Assembly (NCBI GenBank): GCA_902799765.1
Contig: CADCBZ010000021.1
Coordinates: forward strand, 1 to 55,448
Length of the DNA stretch: 55,448 nt
Origin: an uncultured Prevotellaceae bacterium
GTDB lineage: Bacteria > Bacteroidota > Bacteroidia > Bacteroidales > Bacteroidaceae
Reading direction: 5' to 3'
Position 1 is the stretch's first letter; every line of letters begins with the position of its first letter. The notes under the pieces are model-generated. The model did not search any database, had not been told where the DNA came from, and saw nothing but the letters and a program-made list of their open reading frames with translations. A program made the translations under genes and the position numbers. Shown in pieces: positions 41,024 to 51,713 of the stretch.

Positions 41024-43657
41024 TTAGCGACACAGCATCTGATAGGGGCAGGTGCGACAGCGATCATGATCCTCTGTCGGCGAGAAAGCGAGGTCTTGAC
41101 AGAAGATCTCGCTTATCTTTTCTGTCAGCAGCTGCATAAACTCATCCGAGGCAGTAGCGATATCTCTCACGGGATCCTTACCCAGTTTCAGGGTGGGGTC
41201 GTAGCCTTCGCCACCTGCATATTGGATAAAGAGTAGGACAGGGGAGACAGGCAGATTGGTATCCTTGCGCACAATATGACTGTAGAGGAACGTCTGTAGG
41301 TAGTAGTCGCTGTGATCTTTCACGTTGGCTGGATCGAAGATCGCTGCCACATCAGGCAGATCCTTCTGTTTCTTAGCACCCGTCTTATAGTCGATCACAC
41401 GTACTCTTTCCTCACCAGTCTCAGGATCGGTAATCTTGTCTAAACGGTCTATATATCCTCTGACCATCGTCCACTCCATTGGCATCTTCACAGGTAGCTC
41501 CAAACCTAAGATACTAAAGGGCGTGAGTTTCCTGTCAGTCTCCAACAGTTGACGGATATATTTGATGATGACCTCTCTGTTGATGAGTTGCAGACCGTCG
41601 TAGGCTGGTACCTTGCGGTGGGGGTCGCTGATCTGGAAGAGTTCGGTTCTGAAGGCATCATCCACCGCCTGCTCAATCTCCACTGCACTTTTCAGGAGAT
41701 CGTCGATAACTAAGGAAGTGATATGGTTACCCGTCAACTCCTTCAGCCGCTCATAGAGCGTCTGGGCTGCCTTGTGGAAGATGTTGCCGAAGATGCGGTT
41801 GTCGATCATGTCTTCTTCGTTATCCTCTGGCTCTATCAGGTTACCCACATAATGGTAGAAGAACCGCAGCTGACAGCGCAGATAGGTGCTGATGGCAGTC
41901 GGACTGATGCCGCCGTTCTCTTTTGCAAAGAGGTGCTTCATGATATCCATCACCTTGTCGGTCTTAAGGATCTCCTTCGGATGTCTGGGTGCCGTGAGCT
42001 GTCCTGCCTGAAGCGTACGGTATAGGATAGGCTTTTCGCGTTCCACCATCTGTTGCAGCATGAAACGTGACATCTCGCCAGTCTGTCCGTCGTTAGTGGC
42101 GTTGTTATAGACCAACGTCACATCCTTAGCCCTTTGCAGCAGGCGATGGAAGTAGTGTTCATAGATGGCAACCTTGTGGTCCACCGTTGTCAGCCCGTAG
42201 GCCTTTCTGATGCTATAGGGGATGAATGAGGTGTCGCTCACGCCACGTGGCATGTTACCTTCGTTACACGAGAGCATCAGCACGTGATCGAAGTCGAGGT
42301 TTCGGGTCTCGAGCACACCCATGACCTGGATGCCTTCTGCGGGTTCACCGTGGAAGGGAATCGTGGTGGATTGTATTACCTGTGTCACGAGTCGCTGCAG
42401 GGTGATGATATCCACCTTTAGCACACCGCTATCCACGAGATCCGTCAAACGGTTCAAGACCGTATAGACTCTGAACAGACTCTCGGTAGCCAACTGATCC
42501 TTCGGACTGGGATCCTTCGCCACATGACGGATGATACCTAACAGGGCGTGTAGCAAAGCGCTGTTGTCGGTATAGTGGGTATTGGCGTAGTCCACTGGCA
42601 TCATCTTCGCATAAGGATGACGGTTCATCAGGTCGAGCCAGTGTCGTCTGAATGCGTTTGTCTTCAGCGAGAAACCATTGATCTGCAGATTAAAGAACTG
42701 ACTCACGAGGGTAGCGGCAGCAGTCTGATTCAGGGGGTAGCCTGTGGTGACGTTTATCTTCTCCACAGCCTTTGGCAGACAATGGATAACCGTTTGCAAC
42801 AGTTTCTCGTCGCAGAGCACAATCGCTGTTTTCCTTCCTGCGGCAATGCGTTCTGGGGTGAGCCACTGACTCACGTAGCGTGCCTGGATATTCTCCGTAG
42901 GAGCGGATATGTAAGTCAGCGTTTCTGGCGGTAGTTCATCCGTATCCTGATAGAAGACAGCCTTGCCTTCCTGTTCCAGTCGCTTGAAGAGAGTCTTCTC
43001 CACCTCTTGCAGATGGTTAAAGCCCACGAAGGCATAGGTGTCGTAACGGAAGTCAATATCCAGATTCTCCACCACCTGACGGTAGAGGGCTCCCTCATAA
43101 CAGAGCTGCTGACTGGCGAGCCGTTCGTTGAAGAGATGATAGATCGTGCCAATACGGCTCCATAGTCTCAGGAACCGCTGTTTCAACTCACTGTTATGAT
43201 CCTCGGAGAAGTTGCTGAAGAAGCGTCTGATCATCTCGCGCTGTTCGTCGGTGAGGTAGGAGATATCGTCGAGCTCATGGATATCCCGCAGGTTCTTGAA
43301 CACCTGATCTGCAGGGCCCATGTTCTTGTCCAGATCGTCGAAGTCGGCCAGGAGCAGTTGTCCCCAGCCGTAGAAATGATCCAGGGTTTCATCCATCCCT
43401 GTGGCCTCGATAAAGACCTTGTGCAGTTCACAGACGAGTAGGATAGGGTCTGCCACCTTCAACTCCGAGTGACTGCGGAAGAGATCGCTGATGGTGATAT
43501 AGGCAGGGCTCCAGAGCGGCTTGCCTGCCAGCCGTGCCAGATGCTCATTGAGGAAGAGCGACGCACGTTTATTGGGGAACACCACGGCGACTCGGGAGAG
43601 ATCCTGATCAAACCTCTTCAGCAAATCCGCCGCAACCTTTTCGAGAAAACTGCTCAT
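41024..43657 (-). CDS. AddB-like nuclease with PD-(D/E)XK and Fe-S Cys motif
   Basis: An 877-aa protein. The N-terminal half is an inactivated superfamily I helicase-like region (FPNKRASLFLNEHLARL, MLSCNEGNMPRGVSDTSFIPY). The C-terminal PD-(D/E)XK nuclease has YIDRLDKITDPETG...VRVIDYKTGAKK. A Cys in YLRCQLRFFYHYVGN plus CRTCPYQMLC at the very end form the AddB-type 4Fe-4S clamp. It pairs with the AddA-like helicase encoded just upstream (4-bp overlap) to resect double-strand breaks for RecA loading. Confidence 0.88.
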   Translation of the reverse strand: MSSFLEKVAADLLKRFDQDLSRVAVVFPNKRASLFLNEHLARLAGKPLWSPAYITISDLFRSHSELKVADPILLVCELHKVFIEATGMDETLDHFYGWGQLLLADFDDLDKNMGPADQVFKNLRDIHELDDISYLTDEQREMIRRFFSNFSEDHNSELKQRFLRLWSRIGTIYHLFNERLASQQLCYEGALYRQVVENLDIDFRYDTYAFVGFNHLQEVEKTLFKRLEQEGKAVFYQDTDELPPETLTYISAPTENIQARYVSQWLTPERIAAGRKTAIVLCDEKLLQTVIHCLPKAVEKINVTTGYPLNQTAAATLVSQFFNLQINGFSLKTNAFRRHWLDLMNRHPYAKMMPVDYANTHYTDNSALLHALLGIIRHVAKDPSPKDQLATESLFRVYTVLNRLTDLVDSGVLKVDIITLQRLVTQVIQSTTIPFHGEPAEGIQVMGVLETRNLDFDHVLMLSCNEGNMPRGVSDTSFIPYSIRKAYGLTTVDHKVAIYEHYFHRLLQRAKDVTLVYNNATNDGQTGEMSRFMLQQMVEREKPILYRTLQAGQLTAPRHPKEILKTDKVMDIMKHLFAKENGGISPTAISTYLRCQLRFFYHYVGNLIEPEDNEEDMIDNRIFGNIFHKAAQTLYERLKELTGNHITSLVIDDLLKSAVEIEQAVDDAFRTELFQISDPHRKVPAYDGLQLINREVIIKYIRQLLETDRKLTPFSILGLELPVKMPMEWTMVRGYIDRLDKITDPETGEERVRVIDYKTGAKKQKDLPDVAAIFDPANVKDHSDYYLQTFLYSHIVRKDTNLPVSPVLLFIQYAGGEGYDPTLKLGKDPVRDIATASDEFMQLLTEKISEIFCQDLAFSPTEDHDRCRTCPYQMLCR

Positions 43658-46600
43658 ACCACTTCTTCAATTTTGTTACTATACACGAACCATAAATAGC
43701 CGTTTACCGCTGCTTCAGGCTGCATCGTCTTGATCAACGCCATATACTCCCGCACCTGATCATCGTATTCTGGTTTTGGGGAACCGAACTTGAAATCGAC
43801 AACGACCCAATTACTCCCGTCTGTCATCACACGGTCAGGGCGCCTCTCTTTCACTTCGCCGTCTTCCATCGTAAGGATGGTACACTCGTTGAAGAGATTC
43901 CAACGGGGCGAGAACCAGTCTGCCACACGGGGATCCTGCAACCGCTTTCTCAGCATCGCCGTGATACGCTCGGAGGTGATCTGCTCATCGTAGAGCACAC
44001 CCTCGAACTGCAACTGCTTCAGGGCATCCTCGATATCATCCGTCGTGCGAATCATCGAGAAGATCTGATGCAGCACGCTACCTGTCTGGATATAGTTCAG
44101 ACGCTCTATCTCGTTACTCTCGTCAGCCTCGATAAACGCCTGGCTGCGGTTACTCTGACGGAAGTTTACCTGACTCTCCATATAGCGGAAATCAACTGCG
44201 ATAGGGCCGGAGGGCTGAAGGAAAGGATTGTCGCTAGCTTGACTAGCCGAACTAGCCTGACTTGCCTTGCTAGCCGAACCAGCTAGGGAGAAGCGAAGTA
44301 CCCCCTTCTCATCCTCTATACCTGAAAGTATCGCCCCTGGCATCTCCTGCGCCACAAGGGGCAGACACTGTTCGATAAGTCCGGAGCGCGAAGCTTTTGC
44401 TCCCCGTTTGCCAAAGATATAGAGTCCTTTCTTCGCACGGGTAAACGCCACATAGAGCAGGTTCAGATTATCCACCGTGTTCTGCAGATGTTCATGCAGA
44501 TAGTCTGGCTCATAGATAGTGCCCATCATTTGTCCTCTGCTGTAATCCACTGGGGCGATGGGCAGATCGCTGAATGGCTGTTCCTCAGGCTGACACCACA
44601 GGATGTTACCACTCTGCTTCTCCAATTGCCAGTCGCAGAACGGACAAATCACATAGTTATATTCCAGACCTTTTGACTTGTGGATGGAGAGGATCCTCAC
44701 ACCGTTAGTCTCTTCACTCTGGATGGTCTTGCCACAGATGTTCTCATCCCACGCCGCGAGGAAGGAGTCGATATCAGCGGTATTGTCATTCACATAACTG
44801 GCAAGCTGATCATAGAAAGCAAACACGTAGGCACTCTGTTCGTTGAGTCGCTCCAGTTCGAAGATGGCATGCAGACGCTCTGCCAGTTCGTAGAGCGGCA
44901 TCGTGAGCAGCATCTCCCGTTGGGTTAAGAAAGCCTCAGGCAACAGCAGGTCCAGATCGTTCGTACGCAGCAGGAGTTCATTGTCTTCCGTCTGTTCTTT
45001 CAGCACATCGATATGATAGCATTTCACGATGGCAGCCTTCGTCAACAGGTCATCAGGGTGGGTGAGTAGTCTGAGGGCTGACACCAGGAGGTTTACTGCC
45101 ACTGAGGCGTCGAGTCTGAAAGCTTCATCCGATACAATCGTTACCTCAGGCATCTGCTCCAAAAAGTATTGGGCGATCATCGGTATCTGGTTATTCACGC
45201 GCACCAGAATGGCGATTTCCTGCTGGGGCACCCCTCGTTTCGTCAGGGTGCTGATGGTGTCTGCCACCTGTTGGAGGGTTGTTTCTTGATAGTCTTCTGC
45301 AGGCAAGAGTGTCACGCTGACTTCTCCAGCAGCCTCGCGCCCTTCGGGTATCTCCTGCACCACGTCGGCATAGGCTTTCTTCAACTGTTCTGCCTCTTCT
45401 GGGTTCAGTTCTTGCTGCTCCTGATACTCCAACTCTGCCGCATGACTGAAGAAGTAGTTGTTGAAAGTGATGACGTTCCGCTCCGAACGGTAGTTTTTCT
45501 TCAGGGAGATGGTCTCTATCTGCTGCTGCCGGAACTGCTGCTCGATATCATTCAGCAGGCGCCAGTCTCCAGCGCGCCAACGGTAGATGCTCTGCTTTAC
45601 GTCACCCACGATGAGGTTGGAGCCGTCTTCATGACTCATCGCCTCGTCGAGCAGCACGCGGAAGTTCTGCCACTGCACCGTACTCGTGTCCTGGAACTCG
45701 TCAATCATCACGTGTTCCAGCTGGGTACCGATCTTCTCAAAGATAAAGGGTGAGTCGCTGCCTTCTATCAGGGCATGTAACAGCTGCTGGGTATCACTCA
45801 GCAGGAAGCGGTTGTTGTTCTCATTGAGTTCTCTCACCTTCTTCTCGATGCTGCCCAACAGCCGGAGCTGGTTCAGATGACGCAGAGTGAGGTCTGCCGA
45901 TTTATAGAGTTTCCACTGACGGGGGCGCTCCTCTACCGCATAGCGCAGGATGTCGCCTAAGGTTCCCTCTGCCAGTGAGATGATGAAGTCGCGCTGTGGA
46001 TGGGTCTTCGCACACCATTTCTCGGGATTGCTGAGACAGTTGGCTACCGTCGCATTCTCGATACTGGGATCAAACACCCCCTTCTGCAACTTCAGGAAGA
46101 ATCCTGCGATGCCTCTGTTCTTATTCGCCAGATCGTCGATGCTGAGACCCTCGCCCTCCAGGGTGTCGAAGAAGCTCTCGCCGATCAGGATCATCCGTTC
46201 CTCTGCCGCTTTCTTCATCTCCCGGAGTTGGGTGGTATAGCGTTCAAAGAAGCCTTTCTCTTCCATCTTCTGCTCCAGTGCCTTGCTCACCTCCTTGTAT
46301 TCGTCCTTGAAGATGGTGCGCCCGAAGCGTTTGATCTGACTGATGACGTTCCATGACTTATCGTCGGAGATACTCTCCATGATGTACTTCAGGATCCACT
46401 GCAGCATCACGTCGGTAGTGCTCAGGTCGGCTATCAGCTGATCTACTGCCAGTTCCTCCACTTGCACATCGTTGAGACCGATCTTCAGATTGGTGGTCAG
46501 GTCGAGTTCACGAGCCATATTCCTCAACACACTCTGGAAGAAGGTGTCGATGGTCTCCACGCGGAAGTAGTTGTAGTTATGCAACAGGTTCGACAGGCCT

Positions 46601-46878
46601 TGTCCTGCCCGTTCTCTGATGAGCTTCGGAGCATACCCCGTCTTCTCCACAATCACCCGCAGATAGTTGTCCGACTCCGGCAGTCCCTTCCAAATACCAT
46701 ATAGCTGACTGAGTATTCGCATCTTCATCTCCTCAGTGGCTTTGTTGGTGAAGGTCACTGCCAGAATGTTCCTGTAGCTCGTGGGATTCTCCACGAGCAG
46801 GCGGATGTATTCGGTGGCGAGGGTAAATGTCTTTCCGCTTCCTGCACTCGCCTTATAGACAGTCAGGGGTTTTACCAT
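43654..46878 (-). CDS. AddA-like UvrD helicase-nuclease
   Basis: A 1074-aa protein. Superfamily I helicase motifs: Walker A YKASAGSGKTF (8-18), AVTFTNKATEEMK, Walker B HVMIDEFQDTSTVQW, LIVGDVKQSIYRWR, and GVRILSIHKSKGLEY near 720. A C-terminal RecB-type nuclease has RPDRVMTDGSNWVVVDFKFGSPK. Together with the AddB-like partner it forms a double-strand break resection enzyme. Between helicase and nuclease there is a low-complexity stretch of Ala/Ser/Lys/Gln repeats (around 44222-44290) that may be a flexible linker. It overlaps the DUF5686 stop by 7 bases. Confidence 0.9.
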   Translation of the reverse strand: MVKPLTVYKASAGSGKTFTLATEYIRLLVENPTSYRNILAVTFTNKATEEMKMRILSQLYGIWKGLPESDNYLRVIVEKTGYAPKLIRERAGQGLSNLLHNYNYFRVETIDTFFQSVLRNMARELDLTTNLKIGLNDVQVEELAVDQLIADLSTTDVMLQWILKYIMESISDDKSWNVISQIKRFGRTIFKDEYKEVSKALEQKMEEKGFFERYTTQLREMKKAAEERMILIGESFFDTLEGEGLSIDDLANKNRGIAGFFLKLQKGVFDPSIENATVANCLSNPEKWCAKTHPQRDFIISLAEGTLGDILRYAVEERPRQWKLYKSADLTLRHLNQLRLLGSIEKKVRELNENNNRFLLSDTQQLLHALIEGSDSPFIFEKIGTQLEHVMIDEFQDTSTVQWQNFRVLLDEAMSHEDGSNLIVGDVKQSIYRWRAGDWRLLNDIEQQFRQQQIETISLKKNYRSERNVITFNNYFFSHAAELEYQEQQELNPEEAEQLKKAYADVVQEIPEGREAAGEVSVTLLPAEDYQETTLQQVADTISTLTKRGVPQQEIAILVRVNNQIPMIAQYFLEQMPEVTIVSDEAFRLDASVAVNLLVSALRLLTHPDDLLTKAAIVKCYHIDVLKEQTEDNELLLRTNDLDLLLPEAFLTQREMLLTMPLYELAERLHAIFELERLNEQSAYVFAFYDQLASYVNDNTADIDSFLAAWDENICGKTIQSEETNGVRILSIHKSKGLEYNYVICPFCDWQLEKQSGNILWCQPEEQPFSDLPIAPVDYSRGQMMGTIYEPDYLHEHLQNTVDNLNLLYVAFTRAKKGLYIFGKRGAKASRSGLIEQCLPLVAQEMPGAILSGIEDEKGVLRFSLAGSASKASQASSASQASDNPFLQPSGPIAVDFRYMESQVNFRQSNRSQAFIEADESNEIERLNYIQTGSVLHQIFSMIRTTDDIEDALKQLQFEGVLYDEQITSERITAMLRKRLQDPRVADWFSPRWNLFNECTILTMEDGEVKERRPDRVMTDGSNWVVVDFKFGSPKPEYDDQVREYMALIKTMQPEAAVNGYLWFVYSNKIEEVV

Positions 46879-48914
46879 CGCTTGAAGAGTTCGAAGTCAA
46901 AGGTGATACCGGCCTTCTGGAACTTGGTGTTATAGAAGCTGGCGAATAAGCCGATAGAGACGTAACGGTTGGTGAGACCGTAGCCCAACTCAAAGTAGGG
47001 ACGGGCATGCTGCACGATCACACTACTGAAATACAGACGCTCCTTCTCGATATATTTGCCTACATACGGCAGCCATGTGGCGAAGAGCAATGGTGACTCA
47101 TACGATATGTTTTGGCGGAAGTAGAAGTTGGATTCGTTATAGACCTTACCGTCGAGCAACTGGAAATTACCGCTCCAGTGATCTTCCCAGCCTTCAGGCA
47201 GGTTGTTGTCGCAGAAGTTGGTGTAGTCCATGAAGTAGTTGTCGCTTCTGTCGGTATAGAAGCCGTAGCCCATTCTCATGTTCAGATAACGCAGTCCTAC
47301 AATCTTCTTCTTCCACTGGGCATCAAACTCCCAACGCTCATACTGGAGATTCGATTGCAGCACATTCTTGATACTCCGCTCGTAATCCACCGTGATCACA
47401 GGTCCTCTATCAAACCAGGGACGGAACTTCAGCTCGATGGCTGGTGCAAAGCTTCGGTATTGGGTGGGCTTGTCGTATTTCGTCATCACCTCTTCGTTCA
47501 CTGGGGTACGTTTGTGGTAGATCAGACGCGTTTCCACATCAAACCAGTCGAATAGCATGATGTTGTTCTTCAGCTCAACATAGTTATCAATAAACTGGTC
47601 GGCATCCGGCTCATCAAAAGAGAGAGCGTCTCCGTGCTCGTGATTGATCTGGTCGAGCACCGTAGAGTTACTGATACGGTTGTTACCCCATGTCACCTGT
47701 GCATAACCGTTACGCTTCGGGTTATAGGTTATTCTCAGGGGCGCATTAAAGTAGAACTGCTTCTGCTTGAAGTTATAACCGAACATAGGTTCCAGCGTCA
47801 GATAGCGGTATTGATTGAAACTATACCGGAATGAGAGGTTCATTTTATACGAGATACCCTTGCTGCCGCTATATCTCACGTTCAGTGGATTGATGATGGG
47901 CGACAAGCGGAACTCAGCACCTTTATCTTTCGACTCTGCTGCCAATGGTGTCACGAGGTTATCACCCACGATGTCCCACCAGAAGTGCTTCCATTTCTTC
48001 GATTTATGCTCAATGGTGTCAGCGGCGGCGGCTTCTTCTGCCGCCTGCTGCCGTTGTGCCTCTGCCTCATAGATGCGTTTATCGCTCTCTGACAATGGTA
48101 TGGGACGCAGCGAGTCTATCAGTTCCTTCGCCCGTTGATCGCTGATGCTGTCGGGCAGCATATAGGGCTGATGATACATGGAGTTGAAGACCGACGACAC
48201 CCTGTTGCCCATAAACTTAAAGGTCGTTGCCGTTGTACATTGTGTGGGCATCAGTTCTGCAGGTCCGCCATCACCTTGATTCACTTCCGAATAGAACGAC
48301 AACATGTCAAACTCACCACACAGCACCGTCTTGATGATGCGCCCCGTCTCTGTTTCCACGATGGCGTAACCGTTCACGAGCTGGGTGTTATAGAGCTTCG
48401 GTCTGAACTCCAGTCTGGTGGTACCGTCGCTCTGGCGGTATTCCTTGAAGCGATAGTACTTTCGGTTGATGCGGTTGAAGGGCGACAGCATGTAATCGTC
48501 GTAGAGGGCGATATTATAGAGTTTTGGGGTGTTGAAGTCAACGATCACCGACATCACCCTGCGGTTTCCGCGGATGGTGCCAGTCACGGCCTGTTGGTTC
48601 ACGATGAAATCTTTATCATTCAGATAGATCACATCACTATATGACTCGCGGATATACTCTCTTGGGTCTTTGGCCAGCACATACATCGATGGAATGAGCC
48701 AGAGGATGACGTTGCGTTTCTCCACATTATAGCGGATTTTTGCATACACGTTATCTTGCAGACTGTCGATCTCCGTCTTGTGTGTCAGTTGGAATTCGTA
48801 GATTTTATTCAGTATCAGCGAGTCTTTCTTGGCACCACTCATGACTGTCGGCATACTGAGCAGTAGGCTGATTAATAAAGCTCTGGTAATGATGAATAGT
48901 TGACGTTGTTTCAA
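46872..48914 (-). CDS. DUF5686-type outer-membrane protein
   Basis: A 680-aa protein with a signal peptide (about residues 1-28; RALLISLLLSMPTVMSGA). The N-terminal half (about 30-330) is a soluble domain with AKIRYNVEKRNVILWLIPSMYVLA and an Ala/Glu-rich helical stretch near 290-300. From about 335 to the end it alternates in aromatic-rich amphipathic strands and ends in FDFELFKRW, as outer-membrane barrels do. Members of DUF5686 (with or without a carboxypeptidase-D-like domain) are widespread in Bacteroidetes with unknown function. It sits between uvrA and the addAB-like pair in one operon, with no obvious functional link. Confidence 0.75.
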   Translation of the reverse strand: MKQRQLFIITRALLISLLLSMPTVMSGAKKDSLILNKIYEFQLTHKTEIDSLQDNVYAKIRYNVEKRNVILWLIPSMYVLAKDPREYIRESYSDVIYLNDKDFIVNQQAVTGTIRGNRRVMSVIVDFNTPKLYNIALYDDYMLSPFNRINRKYYRFKEYRQSDGTTRLEFRPKLYNTQLVNGYAIVETETGRIIKTVLCGEFDMLSFYSEVNQGDGGPAELMPTQCTTATTFKFMGNRVSSVFNSMYHQPYMLPDSISDQRAKELIDSLRPIPLSESDKRIYEAEAQRQQAAEEAAAADTIEHKSKKWKHFWWDIVGDNLVTPLAAESKDKGAEFRLSPIINPLNVRYSGSKGISYKMNLSFRYSFNQYRYLTLEPMFGYNFKQKQFYFNAPLRITYNPKRNGYAQVTWGNNRISNSTVLDQINHEHGDALSFDEPDADQFIDNYVELKNNIMLFDWFDVETRLIYHKRTPVNEEVMTKYDKPTQYRSFAPAIELKFRPWFDRGPVITVDYERSIKNVLQSNLQYERWEFDAQWKKKIVGLRYLNMRMGYGFYTDRSDNYFMDYTNFCDNNLPEGWEDHWSGNFQLLDGKVYNESNFYFRQNISYESPLLFATWLPYVGKYIEKERLYFSSVIVQHARPYFELGYGLTNRYVSIGLFASFYNTKFQKAGITFDFELFKRW

Positions 48915-48918
48915 TGTT

Positions 48919-51711
48919 CTATAGGTTTAATTTCGTTTTCAGATATTTGCCAGTGAGACTCTCGGGGCATCGGGCTATCTCCTCTGGGGTTCCCTTCGCC
49001 ACGAGTGCGCCTCCTTTGTCGCCACCGTCAGGACCTAAGTCTATCACGTAGTCGGCACATTTGATGATCTCCATGTTATGTTCGATGATAAGGATGGAGT
49101 GTCCGCGTGCTATCAGGGCGTTGAAAGCCTCCAGCAGCTTGTGGATATCGTGGAAGTGTAATCCCGTTGTCGGCTCGTCGAAGATGAAGAGTGTGGGCTC
49201 CTGTTTCTCCTGTCCGATGAAGTAGGCTAGTTTCACGCGCTGGTTCTCACCGCCTGAGAGGGTCGAAGAACTTTGTCCGAGTTTGATATAGCCCAATCCC
49301 ACGTCCTCCAGACTCTTCAGACGCTTCACGATGGTATCCTGCTTATATTGGCTGAAGAACTCCAGTGCTTCCGAGATCGTCATGTTCAGCACATCGTCGA
49401 TATTCTTCCCCTCGAACTTCACGTCGAGGATGTCGTGCTTGAAACGGTGCCCGTGACAGGCTTCGCACTCCAGCACGAGGTCTGCCATAAACTGCATCTC
49501 TACGGTGATCACGCCCGCACCCTTACACTCCTCACAGCGTCCGCCGTCGGTGTTGAACGAGAAGTACTGCGGCGTGAATCCCATCTGCTGCGACAATGGC
49601 TGCTCGGCATAGAGGTCGCGGATGGCATCATACGCCTTCACATACGTGGCGGGGTTCGAACGGGTGGACTTACCGATGGGGTTCTGATCCACAAACTCCA
49701 CATGTTTCAGGGCGTTGATATCGCCAATGATGCCTAAGTATTCGCCTGGGGCATCACATACCTCTCCGAGATGACGCTTCAGGGAAGGGTAGAGGATACC
49801 CTTTACCAAGCTCGACTTTCCCGAGCCTGAGACACCCGTCACCACCGTCATCACATTCAACGGGAATGCCACGTCGATGCCTCTCAGATTGTTCATCCTG
49901 GCACCCTTGATGTCGATATGCAGGTTCCAGGGGCGTCGGCTCTTGGGCATTTCTATCGTCTCTTCGCCTAACAGATATTTTACGGTGTAGCTTTTCGAGC
50001 CCTTGGAACTGGTGATGTCTTTCGCATTCCCGTGGAAGACAACCTCGCCTCCGAGTCTTCCAGCATCTGGGCCGATGTCTATCAGATAGTCGGCAGCCCG
50101 CATGATCTCTTCGTCGTGCTCCACCACCACCACCGTGTTACCCAGATCCTGCAGGTCCTTCAGCACATGGATCAGTCGGTCGGTGTCTCTGGCATGCAGA
50201 CCGATACTCGGTTCGTCGAGGATATAAAGAGAGCCCACGAGCGAGCTTCCCAGACTGGTACAGAGGTTGATACGCTGACTCTCACCACCCGAGAGGGAGT
50301 TGGAGAGTCGGTTAAGCGTCAGATATCCCAGACCCACGTTCAAGAGGAACTGCAGCCGACTTTTCACCTCCGTCAACAGCCGTTTGCCTACCTCCTGATC
50401 ATGCGGGTCGAGCTCCAAACGGTCGAACCACTCCTTCAGTCTCACCACCGGCATCTGTACGAGGTCTGTGATGCTTCTGCCGCCGATCTTCACGTAGTCG
50501 GCCTCAGGCTTCAGACGCGTACCGTGACACGTCGGACAAGTGGTCCTGCCACGATAGCGGGCCAGCATCACGCGGTACTGAATCTTATACTGGCTCGCCT
50601 CCACCATTTTGAAGAACTCGTCGATACAGGGTTTCTCCTTGGCACCCTTATCCGAAGGCAGTCCGTGCCACAGCCAGTCTTTCTGCTGCTGTGTCAGGTT
50701 CATATAGGGCTCGAAGATGGGGAAATCGTCTGCAGCGGCATGACGCACAAACCACTGCTGCCACTCTTTCATCTTCTCCCCGTGCCAGCACACCACGCAA
50801 CCGTCATATACCGATAGCGTCGTGTTGGGGATCACCAGTTTCTCATCGATGCCGATGATACGTCCGAACCCCTGACACGTGGGACAGGCCCCTGCGGGGG
50901 AGTTGAACGAGAACATCTGGTCTGAGGGTTCCTCAAACGTCATCCCGTCGGCCTCGAAACGCATGGAGAAGTCATAGGTGATATTCGAGGGCAGGAACAT
51001 CAGGCGCATCTCGCCATGTCCCTCATAGAAGGCTGTCTCTGCCGAATCCACCAGGCGGGCAATCACGTCCTTTGAGTCATCCACACTCAAGCGGTCGATG
51101 ACAAGGTATATTTCTTTCTGCTGGATGTCGCCGGCAGCAAGGATGTCGTCAATACGCTGGAAATCGTTATCCACGTAGATACGGGCGAAACCCTCTAGGA
51201 GATAGGCTTTCAGCTGCTGCTCCATCGTGCGCCCTTCAGCCAAATGGACAGGCGCCAGCACCACGAACTTCGTACCCTTCGAATATTCCAGCACCTGCTT
51301 CACCACATCCTCCGTCGAGTGTTTCTTCACCTCACAGCCACTGATGGGCGAGAAGGTGTGTCCGATGCGGGCATAGAGCAGCCTCAGATACTCGTAGATC
51401 TCCGTTGTGGTACCCACGGTGGAACGCGGATTCCTGGAGATTACCTTCTGTTCGATAGCGATGGCGGGGGGGATACCTCGGATGTAGTCGCACTCGGGTT
51501 TGTTCATTCTTCCCAGGAACTGACGGGCATAGCTCGACAGGCTCTCTACATAACGCCGCTGACCTTCGGCATACAATGTGTCGAAGGCCAGAGATGATTT
51601 GCCGGAGCCACTTACTCCGGCAATCACTGTAAACGTATTCCGGGGGATCTTAACATTAATGTTCTTGAGGTTATTAACTCTCGCCCCCTTAATTTCAATG
51701 CAATCGCTCAA
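48919..51711 (-). CDS. uvrA: Excinuclease ABC subunit A
   Basis: A 930-aa damage-recognition ATPase of nucleotide excision repair. Two ABC modules: Walker A GVSGSGKSSLAFDTLYAEGQ near 32 and GVSGSGKSSLVKG near 630; signatures LSGGESQRINL and LSGGENQRVKLA; Walker B YILDEPSIGLH and FIFDEPTTGLH. Zinc knuckles CPTCQGFG, CPTCHGTR, CEECKGAG and CEACHGHR are intact. Length is normal. It is 2 bp downstream of uxaB and 4 bp before the DUF5686 gene. Confidence 0.97.
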   Translation of the reverse strand: MSDCIEIKGARVNNLKNINVKIPRNTFTVIAGVSGSGKSSLAFDTLYAEGQRRYVESLSSYARQFLGRMNKPECDYIRGIPPAIAIEQKVISRNPRSTVGTTTEIYEYLRLLYARIGHTFSPISGCEVKKHSTEDVVKQVLEYSKGTKFVVLAPVHLAEGRTMEQQLKAYLLEGFARIYVDNDFQRIDDILAAGDIQQKEIYLVIDRLSVDDSKDVIARLVDSAETAFYEGHGEMRLMFLPSNITYDFSMRFEADGMTFEEPSDQMFSFNSPAGACPTCQGFGRIIGIDEKLVIPNTTLSVYDGCVVCWHGEKMKEWQQWFVRHAAADDFPIFEPYMNLTQQQKDWLWHGLPSDKGAKEKPCIDEFFKMVEASQYKIQYRVMLARYRGRTTCPTCHGTRLKPEADYVKIGGRSITDLVQMPVVRLKEWFDRLELDPHDQEVGKRLLTEVKSRLQFLLNVGLGYLTLNRLSNSLSGGESQRINLCTSLGSSLVGSLYILDEPSIGLHARDTDRLIHVLKDLQDLGNTVVVVEHDEEIMRAADYLIDIGPDAGRLGGEVVFHGNAKDITSSKGSKSYTVKYLLGEETIEMPKSRRPWNLHIDIKGARMNNLRGIDVAFPLNVMTVVTGVSGSGKSSLVKGILYPSLKRHLGEVCDAPGEYLGIIGDINALKHVEFVDQNPIGKSTRSNPATYVKAYDAIRDLYAEQPLSQQMGFTPQYFSFNTDGGRCEECKGAGVITVEMQFMADLVLECEACHGHRFKHDILDVKFEGKNIDDVLNMTISEALEFFSQYKQDTIVKRLKSLEDVGLGYIKLGQSSSTLSGGENQRVKLAYFIGQEKQEPTLFIFDEPTTGLHFHDIHKLLEAFNALIARGHSILIIEHNMEIIKCADYVIDLGPDGGDKGGALVAKGTPEEIARCPESLTGKYLKTKLNL

Positions 51712-51713
51712 AA

